Assembly (NCBI GenBank): GCA_910585245.1 | Contig: CAJUCO010000056.1 | Location: 1 to 8,132 of the forward strand | Reading direction: 5' to 3' | Length of the DNA: 8,132 nucleotides | From: an uncultured Oscillibacter sp. | GTDB lineage: Bacteria > Bacillota > Clostridia > Oscillospirales > Oscillospiraceae | In this document: in pieces, positions 1 through 6,551 of the stretch | Layout: every line of letters starts with the position of its first letter | How positions within the stretch are numbered: the stretch's first letter is position 1 | The notes under the pieces: generated by a model | Databases searched by the model: none | Seen by the model: the letters and a program-made list of their open reading frames with translations, nothing else | What the model was told of the DNA's origin: nothing | Program-made: the position numbers and the translations under genes

Positions 1-10
1 TCTCCCTCCC

Positions 11-48
11 TTTTGTCAATCCCCTTTTTTCCCTTTTTTGCCCTTTTT
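11..48. repeat. Phased T-tracts (A-tracts on the other strand), possible bent DNA
   Basis: A C/T-only-like stretch holds T-runs at 11-14, 25-30, 34-39 and 44-48, separated by CCC blocks. The last three start 9-10 bp apart, close to one helical turn, as in intrinsically curved DNA. The tract lies about 85 bp upstream of the candidate promoter at 111-139. It could instead be the U-rich tail of a terminator for a gene left of the window. No gene is supported between 1 and 228. Confidence 0.4.
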
Positions 49-110
49 GGAAAATGCCGGAGAATGCCCCCAAATTTGGTACGACCTCTGGGCAATTTTT
101 AAAATCCGCC

Positions 111-139
111 TGTGCAAATCCGCCGCTTTGTGCTATACT
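111..139 (+). promoter_or_regulatory. Extended -10 promoter upstream of the AAA ATPase gene
   Basis: TGCTATACT at 131-139 is an extended -10 element (TGn plus TATACT). The best -35 at 17-bp spacing is TGTGCA (111-116), which is weak, as is common with extended -10 promoters. Transcription would begin near 146 and leave a leader of about 83 nt before the TTG start at 229. A 9-bp direct repeat, AAATCCGCC, at 102-110 and 116-124 flanks the -35 position and could be an operator. Motif reading only. Confidence 0.45.
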
Positions 140-151
140 GTCCTCTATGGT

Positions 152-184
152 CTCCGCCTTTCCCTATAAATATGCAATGCGGAG
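152..184 (+). other. Weak leader hairpin
   Basis: CTCCGC (152-157) and GCGGAG (179-184) can pair as a 6-bp stem with a 21-nt AT-rich loop in the predicted leader of the ATPase mRNA. No U-tract follows, so it is not a terminator. It may be chance. Confidence 0.2.
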
Positions 185-212
185 CTTGAAAGAATTTTAC
201 ATAAGAATGATC

Positions 213-219
213 AAAGGAG
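213..219 (+). promoter_or_regulatory. Ribosome binding site that fixes the TTG start at 229
   Basis: AAAGGAG ends one base before an in-frame TTG at 220, leaving no spacing for initiation there. The next in-frame TTG at 229 lies 9 nt downstream, which is the usual distance. The protein therefore begins fMet-LIRRMTATFGKL, the typical opening of this ATPase family. Confidence 0.7.
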
Positions 220-228
220 TTGATTTCT

Positions 229-2469
229 TTGCTGATACGCCGCATGACCGCCACCTTCGGCAAGCTCCAGGAGCAGACCCTGGAGCTTCAGGATGGTCTG
301 AACATCCTTCAGGCCCCCAATGAGACGGGGAAATCCACCTGGTGCGCCTTTCTTCTCGCCATGCTCTACGGCGTCAATACCAGGGAGAAAAACCGCAGCG
401 GCTTCCTGGCGGACAAAACCCGCTATGCCCCCTGGTCCGGCGCGTCCATGTCGGGCCGCCTGGATTGCCGGGTGGGGGAGGATGCCCTCTCCCTCTTTCG
501 CACCACCCGCCGTCAAACCGCCCCCATGGGGGATTTTCAGGCCCTCTACGCCGGTACCGCCGACCCGGTCCCCGGTCTCACCGGGACCAACTGCGGGGAG
601 ACGCTTCTGGGTGTCAGCCGGGAGGTGTACGCCCGCAGCGCCTTTATCCGTCAGGGGGGCGTGGCGGTCAGCCAGGACCCGGGGCTGGAGCGGCGGATCG
701 CCGCCTTGGTCACCTCCGGCGAAGAAGATACCTCTTATACGGAAGCCATGGAGACCCTGAAAAAGCAGTTGAACCGCCGTCGCTACAATAAAACCGGTCA
801 ACTTCCGGCCCTGGAGGCGGAGCTTCAGGAGACGGAGGCCCTCCTTGCCTCCCAGACGGACTTGGTCCGTCAGCGGGAACAGCTGCTGGTCCGCTCGGCG
901 GAGCTGGAGTCCCGGGAGGTCTCCTTAAAGGAGGAGCTGGCGGCGCTGGATCGATGGGACCTCCACCAAAAGCAGCAAGACCTTCAAAAACTGGAGGACG
1001 CCGCCTCCCTGGCGGAGGAGAAGGCGGCCTCCCTCCGCCGCCGCCTGGAGGAGGAGGGCATCCCGGAAAACGACGTGACGGGCCGTCTCCGGGGGGCCAT
1101 TGTGAACCTGAACACCGTCCGCAAAAGCGCCGAGAAAGCCCAGACGGAGTGCGACGCCGCCAAAGCCGCCCTGGCTCAGGCGGAGGAGGCCCTTGCCGCC
1201 AGCCCCTTCTTTGGGAAGACGGCAGAGGAGGCCCGAAAGACCGCGCAAACGCTTCCCCCCGTCTCTTTAAAGGTGTGGGACTGGCTTTTGGCCCTTCTTG
1301 CGGCCTGTCTTTTCGCCGCCGCAGCCTGGGGCTTTTGGTCCGGCACGGACGGAACAGGGCCCCTTCAAGGCTTGGCGTATCTCCCCCTGGTTCCCCTGGT
1401 TTTGGGCGTGGCGGTCCTGTCTTTCCTGTTTTGGAGACGGCGCAAGGTGATGCGGCAAAGAGCCGCCCTCATAAACGCCTACGGCGTCACTGCCCCGGCG
1501 GAAATCGCCGCTCAGGCGGAGGTCTACGTCAAGCAGCTCTCCGGCCGGGACGCCGCTAAGCAGGAGGCCTCCGCCAAAGCCGCCGCCGCCCAGGGGCTGT
1601 GGCAGTCCGTGGACGTAAACGCCGGGGGTATCCTGGAGGAGGTCCGCCGCTTTGCCCCGGCGGCCTACGACATTCCCTCCGCCGACGCGGCTCTCCGGGC
1701 CAGCGCCCTTTTGCGCAAGGAGCTCAGCGAGGCGGACAAGGCCGCCCATGAGGCCCGTCTCCGGGCGGAGCTCCAGTCCCAGCAATCTCCCGCCTTTCCC
1801 TCAGACGGCCCCTCCCCCCTCCCGCCGGAGCGACCCCGGCAGGAGGTGATAGAGGAGCTGGAAACCCTTCAGCGGGATCTCGCCGCCCTTCGCTCCAACC
1901 TGGACCGGGTTGCGGGCCGGCTTCACGCCACCGGGGACCCCCTGGCTCTTCAAGCCGCCGCCGAGAAACTCACCGACGAGATTGCCACTTTAGAGAGGGA
2001 GTACGCCGCCATTGACCTGGCCATGTCTACCCTGACCCAGGCCAACACCCAGCTTCAAAGCCGCTTTTCCCCCGCCCTGGGGAAGCGGGCGGCGGAGATA
2101 TTCGACCGTCTCACAGGCGGGGCCTATGGAGACGTGGTTCTGGACCGGACTCTTCGCGTCTCGGCGGAGCCTGCCGGCGCCGGAGTCCCCAGGGACGCGG
2201 CCTATCTCTCAGCCGGGGCGGCGGACCAGCTGTATCTGGCGGTGCGCCTTGCCATCTGTGACCTGGTTCTCTCCCCGGACTTCCCCGCCCCCATTGTCCT
2301 GGACGACGCCCTGGCCAGTTTTGACGACGCCCGTTGCGCCGCCGCCCTGGCCTACCTTCGCCAAGAGGCAAAAAAGCGCCAAATTCTCCTGTTCACCTGC
2401 CACAGCCGGGAGGCCGTCTTTTTCAGGGACGACCCGGATGTCTCCATCCAGGTCTTGACGGATCCCTGA
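229..2469 (+). CDS. YhaN/SbcC-like AAA family ATPase with central membrane hairpin
   Basis: An SMC/Rad50-type ATPase of 746 aa, related to the YhaN group, whose members usually pair with a YhaO/SbcD-like metallophosphoesterase in DNA end processing. What is seen: Walker A APNETGKST at residues 29-37 after the N-terminal strand; a Q-loop-like FIRQGG near 139; charged coiled-coil segments around 190-340; two hydrophobic helices at about 350-369 and 382-401 with a WRRRK stop-transfer end; a second coiled coil to about 610; signature LSAGAADQ from 660; Walker B IVLDD at 689-693, D-loop ASFD, and switch His725. There is no CxxC zinc hook of the Rad50/SbcC kind; the membrane hairpin sits in that position, so the protein is probably membrane tethered. 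The usual nuclease partner is not inside the window; it may lie to the left, but a promoter and at least 228 non-coding bases intervene. Family call is firm; the exact role is inferred. Confidence 0.85.
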   Translation: MLIRRMTATFGKLQEQTLELQDGLNILQAPNETGKSTWCAFLLAMLYGVNTREKNRSGFLADKTRYAPWSGASMSGRLDCRVGEDALSLFRTTRRQTAPMGDFQALYAGTADPVPGLTGTNCGETLLGVSREVYARSAFIRQGGVAVSQDPGLERRIAALVTSGEEDTSYTEAMETLKKQLNRRRYNKTGQLPALEAELQETEALLASQTDLVRQREQLLVRSAELESREVSLKEELAALDRWDLHQKQQDLQKLEDAASLAEEKAASLRRRLEEEGIPENDVTGRLRGAIVNLNTVRKSAEKAQTECDAAKAALAQAEEALAASPFFGKTAEEARKTAQTLPPVSLKVWDWLLALLAACLFAAAAWGFWSGTDGTGPLQGLAYLPLVPLVLGVAVLSFLFWRRRKVMRQRAALINAYGVTAPAEIAAQAEVYVKQLSGRDAAKQEASAKAAAAQGLWQSVDVNAGGILEEVRRFAPAAYDIPSADAALRASALLRKELSEADKAAHEARLRAELQSQQSPAFPSDGPSPLPPERPRQEVIEELETLQRDLAALRSNLDRVAGRLHATGDPLALQAAAEKLTDEIATLEREYAAIDLAMSTLTQANTQLQSRFSPALGKRAAEIFDRLTGGAYGDVVLDRTLRVSAEPAGAGVPRDAAYLSAGAADQLYLAVRLAICDLVLSPDFPAPIVLDDALASFDDARCAAALAYLRQEAKKRQILLFTCHSREAVFFRDDPDVSIQVLTDP

Positions 2470-2483
2470 ACCAGGTATAAAAT
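2455..2483 (+). promoter_or_regulatory. Promoter for the mrp-like gene
   Basis: TTGACG (2455-2460), a 17-bp spacer and TAAAAT (2478-2483), each hexamer matching the sigma-A consensus at five of six positions. The -35 lies inside the last codons of the ATPase gene. Transcription would start near 2490, giving a leader of about 38 nt. Together with the terminator at 3365 this makes the next gene an independent transcription unit. Confidence 0.65.
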
Positions 2484-2527
2484 ATTCCCCAGCTACATCA
2501 GACAAACCACAAAGGAGAAGTTTTACC

Positions 2528-3349
2528 ATGAGCGAGTGCACCCACGACTGCTCCACTTGCGGCGAGTCCTGTGCGGACCGCCAGGAGCCCCAATCCCTTT
2601 TGAAAGAGCAAAACCCCCACGCCCGGGTGGGGAAGGTCTTCGGCGTCGTCTCCGGCAAGGGCGGCGTCGGCAAATCCATGGTCACCGGCCAGCTGGCGGT
2701 GACCATGCGCCGCCGGGGCCACGCCGTCGGCATTCTGGACGCCGACGTCACCGGCCCTTCCATTCCCAAAGCCTTCGGCATCCACGGCCAAGCTGTGGGC
2801 GGCGAGGAGGGGATTTATCCCGTGGAGTCCCGTTCCGGCATCCAGATGATGTCCACAAACCTGCTTTTGCCCAATGAGACGGACCCGGTCATCTGGCGGG
2901 GCCCCGTCATCTCCGGCGTGGTCCAGCAGTTTTGGACCGACGTCCTCTGGAATTGCGACTATCTCTTTGTGGATATGCCTCCCGGCACCGGGGACGTGTC
3001 CCTCTCCGTCTTCCAGTCCATCCCCCTGGACGGCATCGTGGTGGTGGCCTCCCCCCAGGAGCTGGTGAGCATGGTAGTGGAAAAGGCTGTGAAAATGGCG
3101 GAGATGATGGAGGTCCCCATCCTGGGCCTCATCGAGAACATGAGCTACGTTCTCTGCCCGGACTGCGGCAAAAAGCTCCGCCTCTTTGGCCCGGGCAAGA
3201 CGGCGGAAGCCGCCAAGCGCCACAACCTGCCCCTGCTTGCTGAAATGCCCATCGACCCCGCCCTGGCGGCTCTGGTGGACGCGGGGGAGATCGAGTCCTT
3301 CCAGGGCAGCTGGCTGGACGCCGCCGCCGACTTGCTGGAAAAAAAGTAA
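2528..3349 (+). CDS. mrp: Mrp/NBP35 family iron-sulfur cluster carrier ATPase
   Basis: A 273-aa cytoplasmic P-loop ATPase of the Mrp/ApbC/NBP35 family, which holds a transferable [4Fe-4S] cluster at a dimer interface and delivers it to apo-proteins. The deviant Walker A SGKGGVGKS (42-50) carries the signature lysine of MinD/Mrp ATPases. DADVTGPSIP (71-80), the FVDMPPGTGD block (147-156) and the CPDC cluster-binding pair (C210, C213) are family marks. The N-terminus adds four cysteines, C4, C8, C11 and C15, resembling the N-terminal cluster motif of eukaryotic NBP35 but with different spacing. The ATG is 10 nt after AAAGGAG (2511-2517). Monocistronic by its own promoter and terminator. The gene symbol is a family name; targets cannot be read from the sequence. 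Confidence 0.93.
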   Translation: MSECTHDCSTCGESCADRQEPQSLLKEQNPHARVGKVFGVVSGKGGVGKSMVTGQLAVTMRRRGHAVGILDADVTGPSIPKAFGIHGQAVGGEEGIYPVESRSGIQMMSTNLLLPNETDPVIWRGPVISGVVQQFWTDVLWNCDYLFVDMPPGTGDVSLSVFQSIPLDGIVVVASPQELVSMVVEKAVKMAEMMEVPILGLIENMSYVLCPDCGKKLRLFGPGKTAEAAKRHNLPLLAEMPIDPALAALVDAGEIESFQGSWLDAAADLLEKK

Positions 3350-3364
3350 GCGCCCGTCATCCCA

Positions 3365-3409
3365 GCCGCGCTCCGTCCCCGGAATCCCAGGGCGGAGCGC
3401 GGCGTTTTT
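3365..3409 (+). terminator. Rho-independent terminator after mrp
   Basis: An 11-bp perfect GC-rich stem, GCCGCGCTCCG (3365-3375) with CGGAGCGCGGC (3393-3403), is followed by G and TTTTT (3405-3409). It begins 16 nt after the mrp stop codon and separates mrp from the xpt cluster. Confidence 0.92.
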
Positions 3410-3467
3410 CCAAAAATATGTACTGACCCTACAAAGCCCCGCCCCCTGATTTTGTCGGGAACGGCAA

Positions 3468-3496
3468 TTGCAAAACCCGCCGGGATTCGACATAAT
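3468..3496 (+). promoter_or_regulatory. Promoter of the xpt-lipoprotein-guaA cluster
   Basis: TTGCAA (3468-3473), a 17-bp spacer and CATAAT (3491-3496). The expected start near 3503 leaves a leader of only about 29 nt before the xpt ATG, too short for a purine riboswitch. An 8-bp palindrome, GCAATTGC (3464-3471), overlaps the -35 and could be a regulator site, though it may be chance. Confidence 0.68.
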
Positions 3497-3531
3497 AGGG
3501 AATACCAATCTGACATAAGGAGGAACGCACC

Positions 3532-4107
3532 ATGCAAGAGCTGAAAGACCGCATTGTTAAGGAGGGCAAAGTCCTCCCCGGAAACATCATCAAGGTGGAC
3601 GGATTCCTGAACCACCGCATTGACACGGAGCTGATGGACCACATCGCCCAGGAGCTGGGCCGGCGTTTCGACATGGACGGCGTGGACGTGATCCTCACCG
3701 CCGAGGCCAGCGGCATCGCCCTGGCGGCGGTGGTGGCCCGCCACTTCGGAAAGCCCATGATCTTCGCCAAAAAGGCCAAGAGCGATAACATCGAGGGCGG
3801 CCTGTATCAAAGCGACATTTTCTCCTATACTTATAAAAAGAAGGTCACCCTTCTGGTCAGTAAGGAGTGGCTCCACGCCGGGGACCGGGTGCTGGTGGTG
3901 GACGACTTCATGGCCAACGGCGAGGCCATGCGGGGCCTGTGCGACATTGTGGAGAAGGCCGGGGCCAAGCTCGTCGGCATCGGCTGCGCCGTGGAAAAGG
4001 GCTTCCAGGGCGGCGGCGACCGCCTCCGGGAGGCGGGGGTGAATCTCTGCTCCCTGGCCATCATCGAAAGCGCCGAGCCGGGAAACATCGTCTTCCGGGA
4101 GGACTGA
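3532..4107 (+). CDS. xpt: Xanthine phosphoribosyltransferase
   Basis: Cytoplasmic type I phosphoribosyltransferase of 191 aa (Bacillus Xpt is about 194 aa). It converts xanthine and PRPP to XMP and pyrophosphate, in purine salvage. The opening block KVDGFLNHRID (21-31) is diagnostic of Xpt. The PRPP-binding loop VLVVDDFMANG (120-130) carries the two acidic residues and continues into EAM. EASGIALA (58-65) and the GCAVEKGFQ segment (151-159) also match the family. ATG at 3532 follows TAAGGAGG (3516-3523) by 8 nt. The XMP it makes is the substrate of guaA two genes downstream, so the cluster joins xanthine salvage to GMP. Unlike B. subtilis xpt there is no guanine riboswitch in the leader. Confidence 0.95.
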   Translation: MQELKDRIVKEGKVLPGNIIKVDGFLNHRIDTELMDHIAQELGRRFDMDGVDVILTAEASGIALAAVVARHFGKPMIFAKKAKSDNIEGGLYQSDIFSYTYKKKVTLLVSKEWLHAGDRVLVVDDFMANGEAMRGLCDIVEKAGAKLVGIGCAVEKGFQGGGDRLREAGVNLCSLAIIESAEPGNIVFRED

Positions 4108-4184
4108 AAAGTTTCCCCCCTCTGCAACCATCCACCCCCTTTTGCCGTCCTGATTGTAGACGAATCTGAAAAGGAGGCCTTCCC

Positions 4185-4808
4185 ATGAAACGTGTTTTTC
4201 TCCCCCTGTGCCTCGCGGCCCTGCTGCTTCTCTCCGCCTGCCGGGAGGCGGAGGCGGGCGACGCCAAGCCCGTGATCTACCTCTACCCGGAGGAGGAGAC
4301 GGAAGTCACCGTCCGCCTGGACTACGACGGAACGCTCACCTGCACCTATCCCGCCTATGAAGACGGCTGGACCGTCACCGCCGCCCCGGACGGCACCCTG
4401 AGGGACGAGTCCGGCCAGACCTACAGCTACCTCTACTGGGAGGGCGTGACCCGGACGGAGTACAACTTCTCCCGGGGCTTCTGCGTTCCCGGAGCGGACA
4501 CCGCCGCTTTTTTGGAGGACGCCCTCAGCCGCCTGGGCCTCACCCGGCGGGAGGCCAACGAATTCATCGTCTACTGGCTGCCCCGTATGGAGCCCAACTC
4601 CTACAACCTGATCTGTTTCCAGTCCGAGGCCTACACGGATCACGCCCGGCTCACCGTCACGCCGGAGCCGGACAGTCTCCTTCGGGTCTTCATGGCCTGG
4701 AGCCCTCTGGAGGTCCCGGTGGACCTCCCCGCCCAGGATCTCCCCGCCTTTCAGCGCGAGGGTTTCACCCTGGTGGAGTGGGGCGGGGCGGAAATTCCCT
4801 CCCGCTGA
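4185..4808 (+). CDS. Secreted lipoprotein of unknown function (KPVIYLYPE family)
   Basis: A 207-aa precursor with a lipoprotein signal: MKR, a leucine-rich hydrophobic core (5-16) and lipobox LSAC with Cys19 as the lipidated residue, so the mature protein should be anchored to the outer face of the membrane. The mature part opens with KPVIYLYPEEETEV (28-41), followed by CTYPAYEDGW (53-62), SYLYWEG (81-87), FCVPG (99-103), and NEFIVYWLPRMEPNSYNLI (125-143). I recognise this pattern from conserved clostridial proteins with no assigned function. No catalytic motif is evident. It is rich in aromatic and acidic residues and looks like a compact beta-rich domain. SD AAGGAGG (4171-4177) is 7 nt before the ATG. 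It lies 77 bp after xpt and 29 bp before guaA with no terminator on either side, so it is probably co-transcribed with both. Confidence 0.85.
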   Translation: MKRVFLPLCLAALLLLSACREAEAGDAKPVIYLYPEEETEVTVRLDYDGTLTCTYPAYEDGWTVTAAPDGTLRDESGQTYSYLYWEGVTRTEYNFSRGFCVPGADTAAFLEDALSRLGLTRREANEFIVYWLPRMEPNSYNLICFQSEAYTDHARLTVTPEPDSLLRVFMAWSPLEVPVDLPAQDLPAFQREGFTLVEWGGAEIPSR

Positions 4809-4837
4809 GGAACCCTGAAAATAAGGAAGTGCCTGTT

Positions 4838-6379
4838 ATGTCCCACCAAACCGCCGTCATTTTGGACTTTGGCGGCCAGTACAACCAGCTCATCGCCCGC
4901 CGGGTCCGGGAGCAGGGGGTCTATTGCGAAGTGAAGCCCTACACCACCCCCGTCGCGGACCTTCGGGCCATGGACCCCATCGGCATCATCTTCACCGGGG
5001 GCCCCGGCAGCGTCTACGATCCCGCCGCCCCCCAAGTGGACCCGGAGGTTTTCCGCTTGGGCGTGCCTATTTTGGGCATCTGCTACGGCTGCCAGCTCCT
5101 GGCCCATCATTTAGGCGGCCGGGTAACCCCCGCCCAGAGCGATTCCGCCCGGGAGTACGGCAAAACCGAAACCTTCTTTGACACAGATTGTAAGCTCTTT
5201 CGGGGCCTCCCCCCCCAAAGCGTCACCTGGATGAGCCACGGGGACTATATGGAAAAGGTTCCCCCGGGCTTTTGCCTCACGGCCCACAGCGCCGCCTGTC
5301 CCAACGTGGCCATCTCGGACGAGGCCCGGGGCTTTTACGGCGTCCAGTTCCACCCGGAGGTGAACCACACGGCCCAGGGCGCGGCCATACTCCACAATTT
5401 CCTCTACGAAATCTGCGGGGCCACCGGCGACTGGACCATGGGGGATTACAAGGAAACCGCCATCCGCCGCCTCCGGGAGAAAATCGGAACGGGGAAGGTG
5501 CTTTTGGCCCTCAGCGGCGGGGTGGACAGCTCCGTGGCGGCCGCCCTGCTGGCGGAGGCCGTGGGGCAACAGCTGACCTGCGTTTTCGTGGACCACGGCC
5601 TCATGCGCCTCCACGAAGGGGACGAGGTGGAGGCCGCCTTTTCCAAGTGGAACATCCGATTCCTCCGCGTCAACGCGGAAGAGCGGTTTTTATCCAAGCT
5701 CTCCGGCGTCACAGAGCCGGAGGCCAAGCGCAAACTCATCGGCCAGGAGTTCATTCGCGTCTTCGAGCAGGAAGCTAGGAAGCTGGGCCAGGTGGATTAC
5801 TTGGCCCAGGGCACCATTTACCCCGACGTCATTGAGTCCGGGGCGGGGGACGCCGCCGTCATCAAAAGCCACCACAACGTGGGGGGCCTGCCGGACTGTG
5901 TGGACTTCCGGGAGATTGTGGAGCCCCTGCGGATGCTCTTCAAGGACGAGGTCCGGCAGTTAGGCCGCGCCCTGGGCCTCCCGGAGTATTTGGTAAGCCG
6001 CCAGCCCTTCCCGGGGCCGGGCCTTGCCATCCGCTGCATCGGCGAGGTAACGAAGGAGAAGCTGGACCTGCTCCGCCAGGCGGACTTCATCTTCCGGGAC
6101 GAGATCGCCCAGGCGGGCCTTGGGGAAAGCATGAACCAGCATTTCGCCGTGCTGACCAACCTGCGCTCTGTGGGAGTTATGGGAGACGGGCGGACCTATG
6201 ACTACGCCTTGGCCCTGCGAAGCGTCACCACCAGCGACTTTATGACGGCGGACTGGACCCGGATTCCCTACGAGGTTTTAGACCGCGTCAGCGTCCGGCT
6301 GGTGAACGAGGTGCCCCACATCAACCGTGTGCTGTACGACATCACCTCCAAGCCCCCGGCCACCATCGAGTGGGAATGA
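4838..6379 (+). CDS. guaA: GMP synthase (glutamine-hydrolysing)
   Basis: Full-length 513-aa GMP synthetase, the same length as Bacillus GuaA. It aminates XMP to GMP using glutamine and ATP. The N-terminal class I glutamine amidotransferase has the oxyanion segment TGGPGSV (53-59), nucleophile Cys82 in GICYGCQ (80-86) and His172/Glu174 in FHPEV. The ATP-pyrophosphatase domain has the PP-loop SGGVDSS (226-232). The C-terminal dimerisation domain contains RQPFPGPGLAIR (388-399) and ends SKPPATIEWE. The reading frame is open 60 nt further upstream (GTG at 4778), but that overlaps the lipoprotein gene; ATG 4838 has a well-spaced ATAAGGAA (4821-4828) and gives the family start MSHQTAVILDFGGQYNQL. 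Gene integrity is kept although a mobile element follows its stop codon. Confidence 0.97.
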   Translation: MSHQTAVILDFGGQYNQLIARRVREQGVYCEVKPYTTPVADLRAMDPIGIIFTGGPGSVYDPAAPQVDPEVFRLGVPILGICYGCQLLAHHLGGRVTPAQSDSAREYGKTETFFDTDCKLFRGLPPQSVTWMSHGDYMEKVPPGFCLTAHSAACPNVAISDEARGFYGVQFHPEVNHTAQGAAILHNFLYEICGATGDWTMGDYKETAIRRLREKIGTGKVLLALSGGVDSSVAAALLAEAVGQQLTCVFVDHGLMRLHEGDEVEAAFSKWNIRFLRVNAEERFLSKLSGVTEPEAKRKLIGQEFIRVFEQEARKLGQVDYLAQGTIYPDVIESGAGDAAVIKSHHNVGGLPDCVDFREIVEPLRMLFKDEVRQLGRALGLPEYLVSRQPFPGPGLAIRCIGEVTKEKLDLLRQADFIFRDEIAQAGLGESMNQHFAVLTNLRSVGVMGDGRTYDYALALRSVTTSDFMTADWTRIPYEVLDRVSVRLVNEVPHINRVLYDITSKPPATIEWE

Positions 6380-6408
6380 CCGTCAAAACGGCGCAAACCC
6401 GCATGAAT

Positions 6409-6426
6409 ACAGGGTTTTTGACCTGT
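6409..6426. other. Candidate attachment-site core
   Basis: ACAGG (6409-6413) and CCTGT (6422-6426) form an inverted repeat around an 8-bp spacer GTTTTTGA. This is the architecture of a tyrosine recombinase core: two inverted binding arms around a 6-8 bp crossover region. It lies 30 bp after the guaA stop, where the composition changes. An alternative is that the true core overlaps the guaA end itself (about 6360-6379), as is usual for guaA-specific integrases. AAACCC (6395-6400) with GGGTTT (6412-6417) could also make a weak terminator here. Inference only. Confidence 0.3.
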
Positions 6427-6438
6427 CACTTTGCCTTG

Positions 6439-6456
6439 TGATACTGGATTGATACT
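6439..6456. repeat. TGATACT direct repeat pair, possible integrase-arm or Xis sites
   Basis: TGATACT occurs at 6439-6445 and 6450-6456, 11 bp start to start, so both copies face the same side of the helix. Short helically phased direct repeats just inside an element end are typical arm-type integrase or excisionase sites. Only two copies were seen. Confidence 0.35.
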
Positions 6457-6495
6457 ATTCGTTTCAACCCGGTCACACAAGAGAATGATTGCAAA

Positions 6496-6551
6496 GGGCA
6501 AGCGAACCGCCCTGCTGAACGACAAATTCAGCAGGGCGGTTTTGCTTGCCC
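6496..6551. terminator. Long hairpin terminator between guaA and the repressor gene
   Basis: Arms 6496-6519 and 6527-6551 pair over about 24 bp (GGGCAAGCGAACCGCCC... with ...GGGCGGTTTTGCTTGCCC), with one G-U pair, one bulged T and a 7-nt loop. On the + strand the inner stem is followed by TTTT (6540-6543), and the full stem by TATTTTTCTTTT, so it can stop transcripts coming from guaA. On the minus strand it begins exactly at the repressor stop codon, but the tail there (TTTGCAATC) is poor, so minus-strand termination is less sure. It insulates the element from host transcription. Confidence 0.85.

Noticed and set aside
54..323. 89-residue + strand open frame at the left edge
   Set aside because: No ribosome site, it contains the promoter and leader of the ATPase gene, and it overlaps that gene out of frame.
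2498..3508. 336-residue open frame on the minus strand opposite mrp
   Set aside because: Antisense shadow in GC-rich sequence; mrp on the + strand has every family motif, and the antisense product has no recognisable domain or ribosome site.
3145..4131. 328-residue minus-strand open frame spanning the mrp end and xpt
   Set aside because: It crosses a clear + strand terminator and promoter and covers xpt antisense; its codon pattern is a mirror of xpt.
4142..4170. Possible separate promoter for the lipoprotein gene (TTGCCG-17-TCTGAA)
   Set aside because: The -10 hexamer is too poor and there is no terminator after xpt, so read-through from the xpt promoter is simpler.
6395..6420. Short AAACCC/GGGTTT stem with T-run as a guaA terminator
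   Set aside because: Six base pairs, half A-T, with an 11-nt loop is too weak; the 6496-6551 hairpin is the convincing terminator. The stretch is more likely part of the att region.
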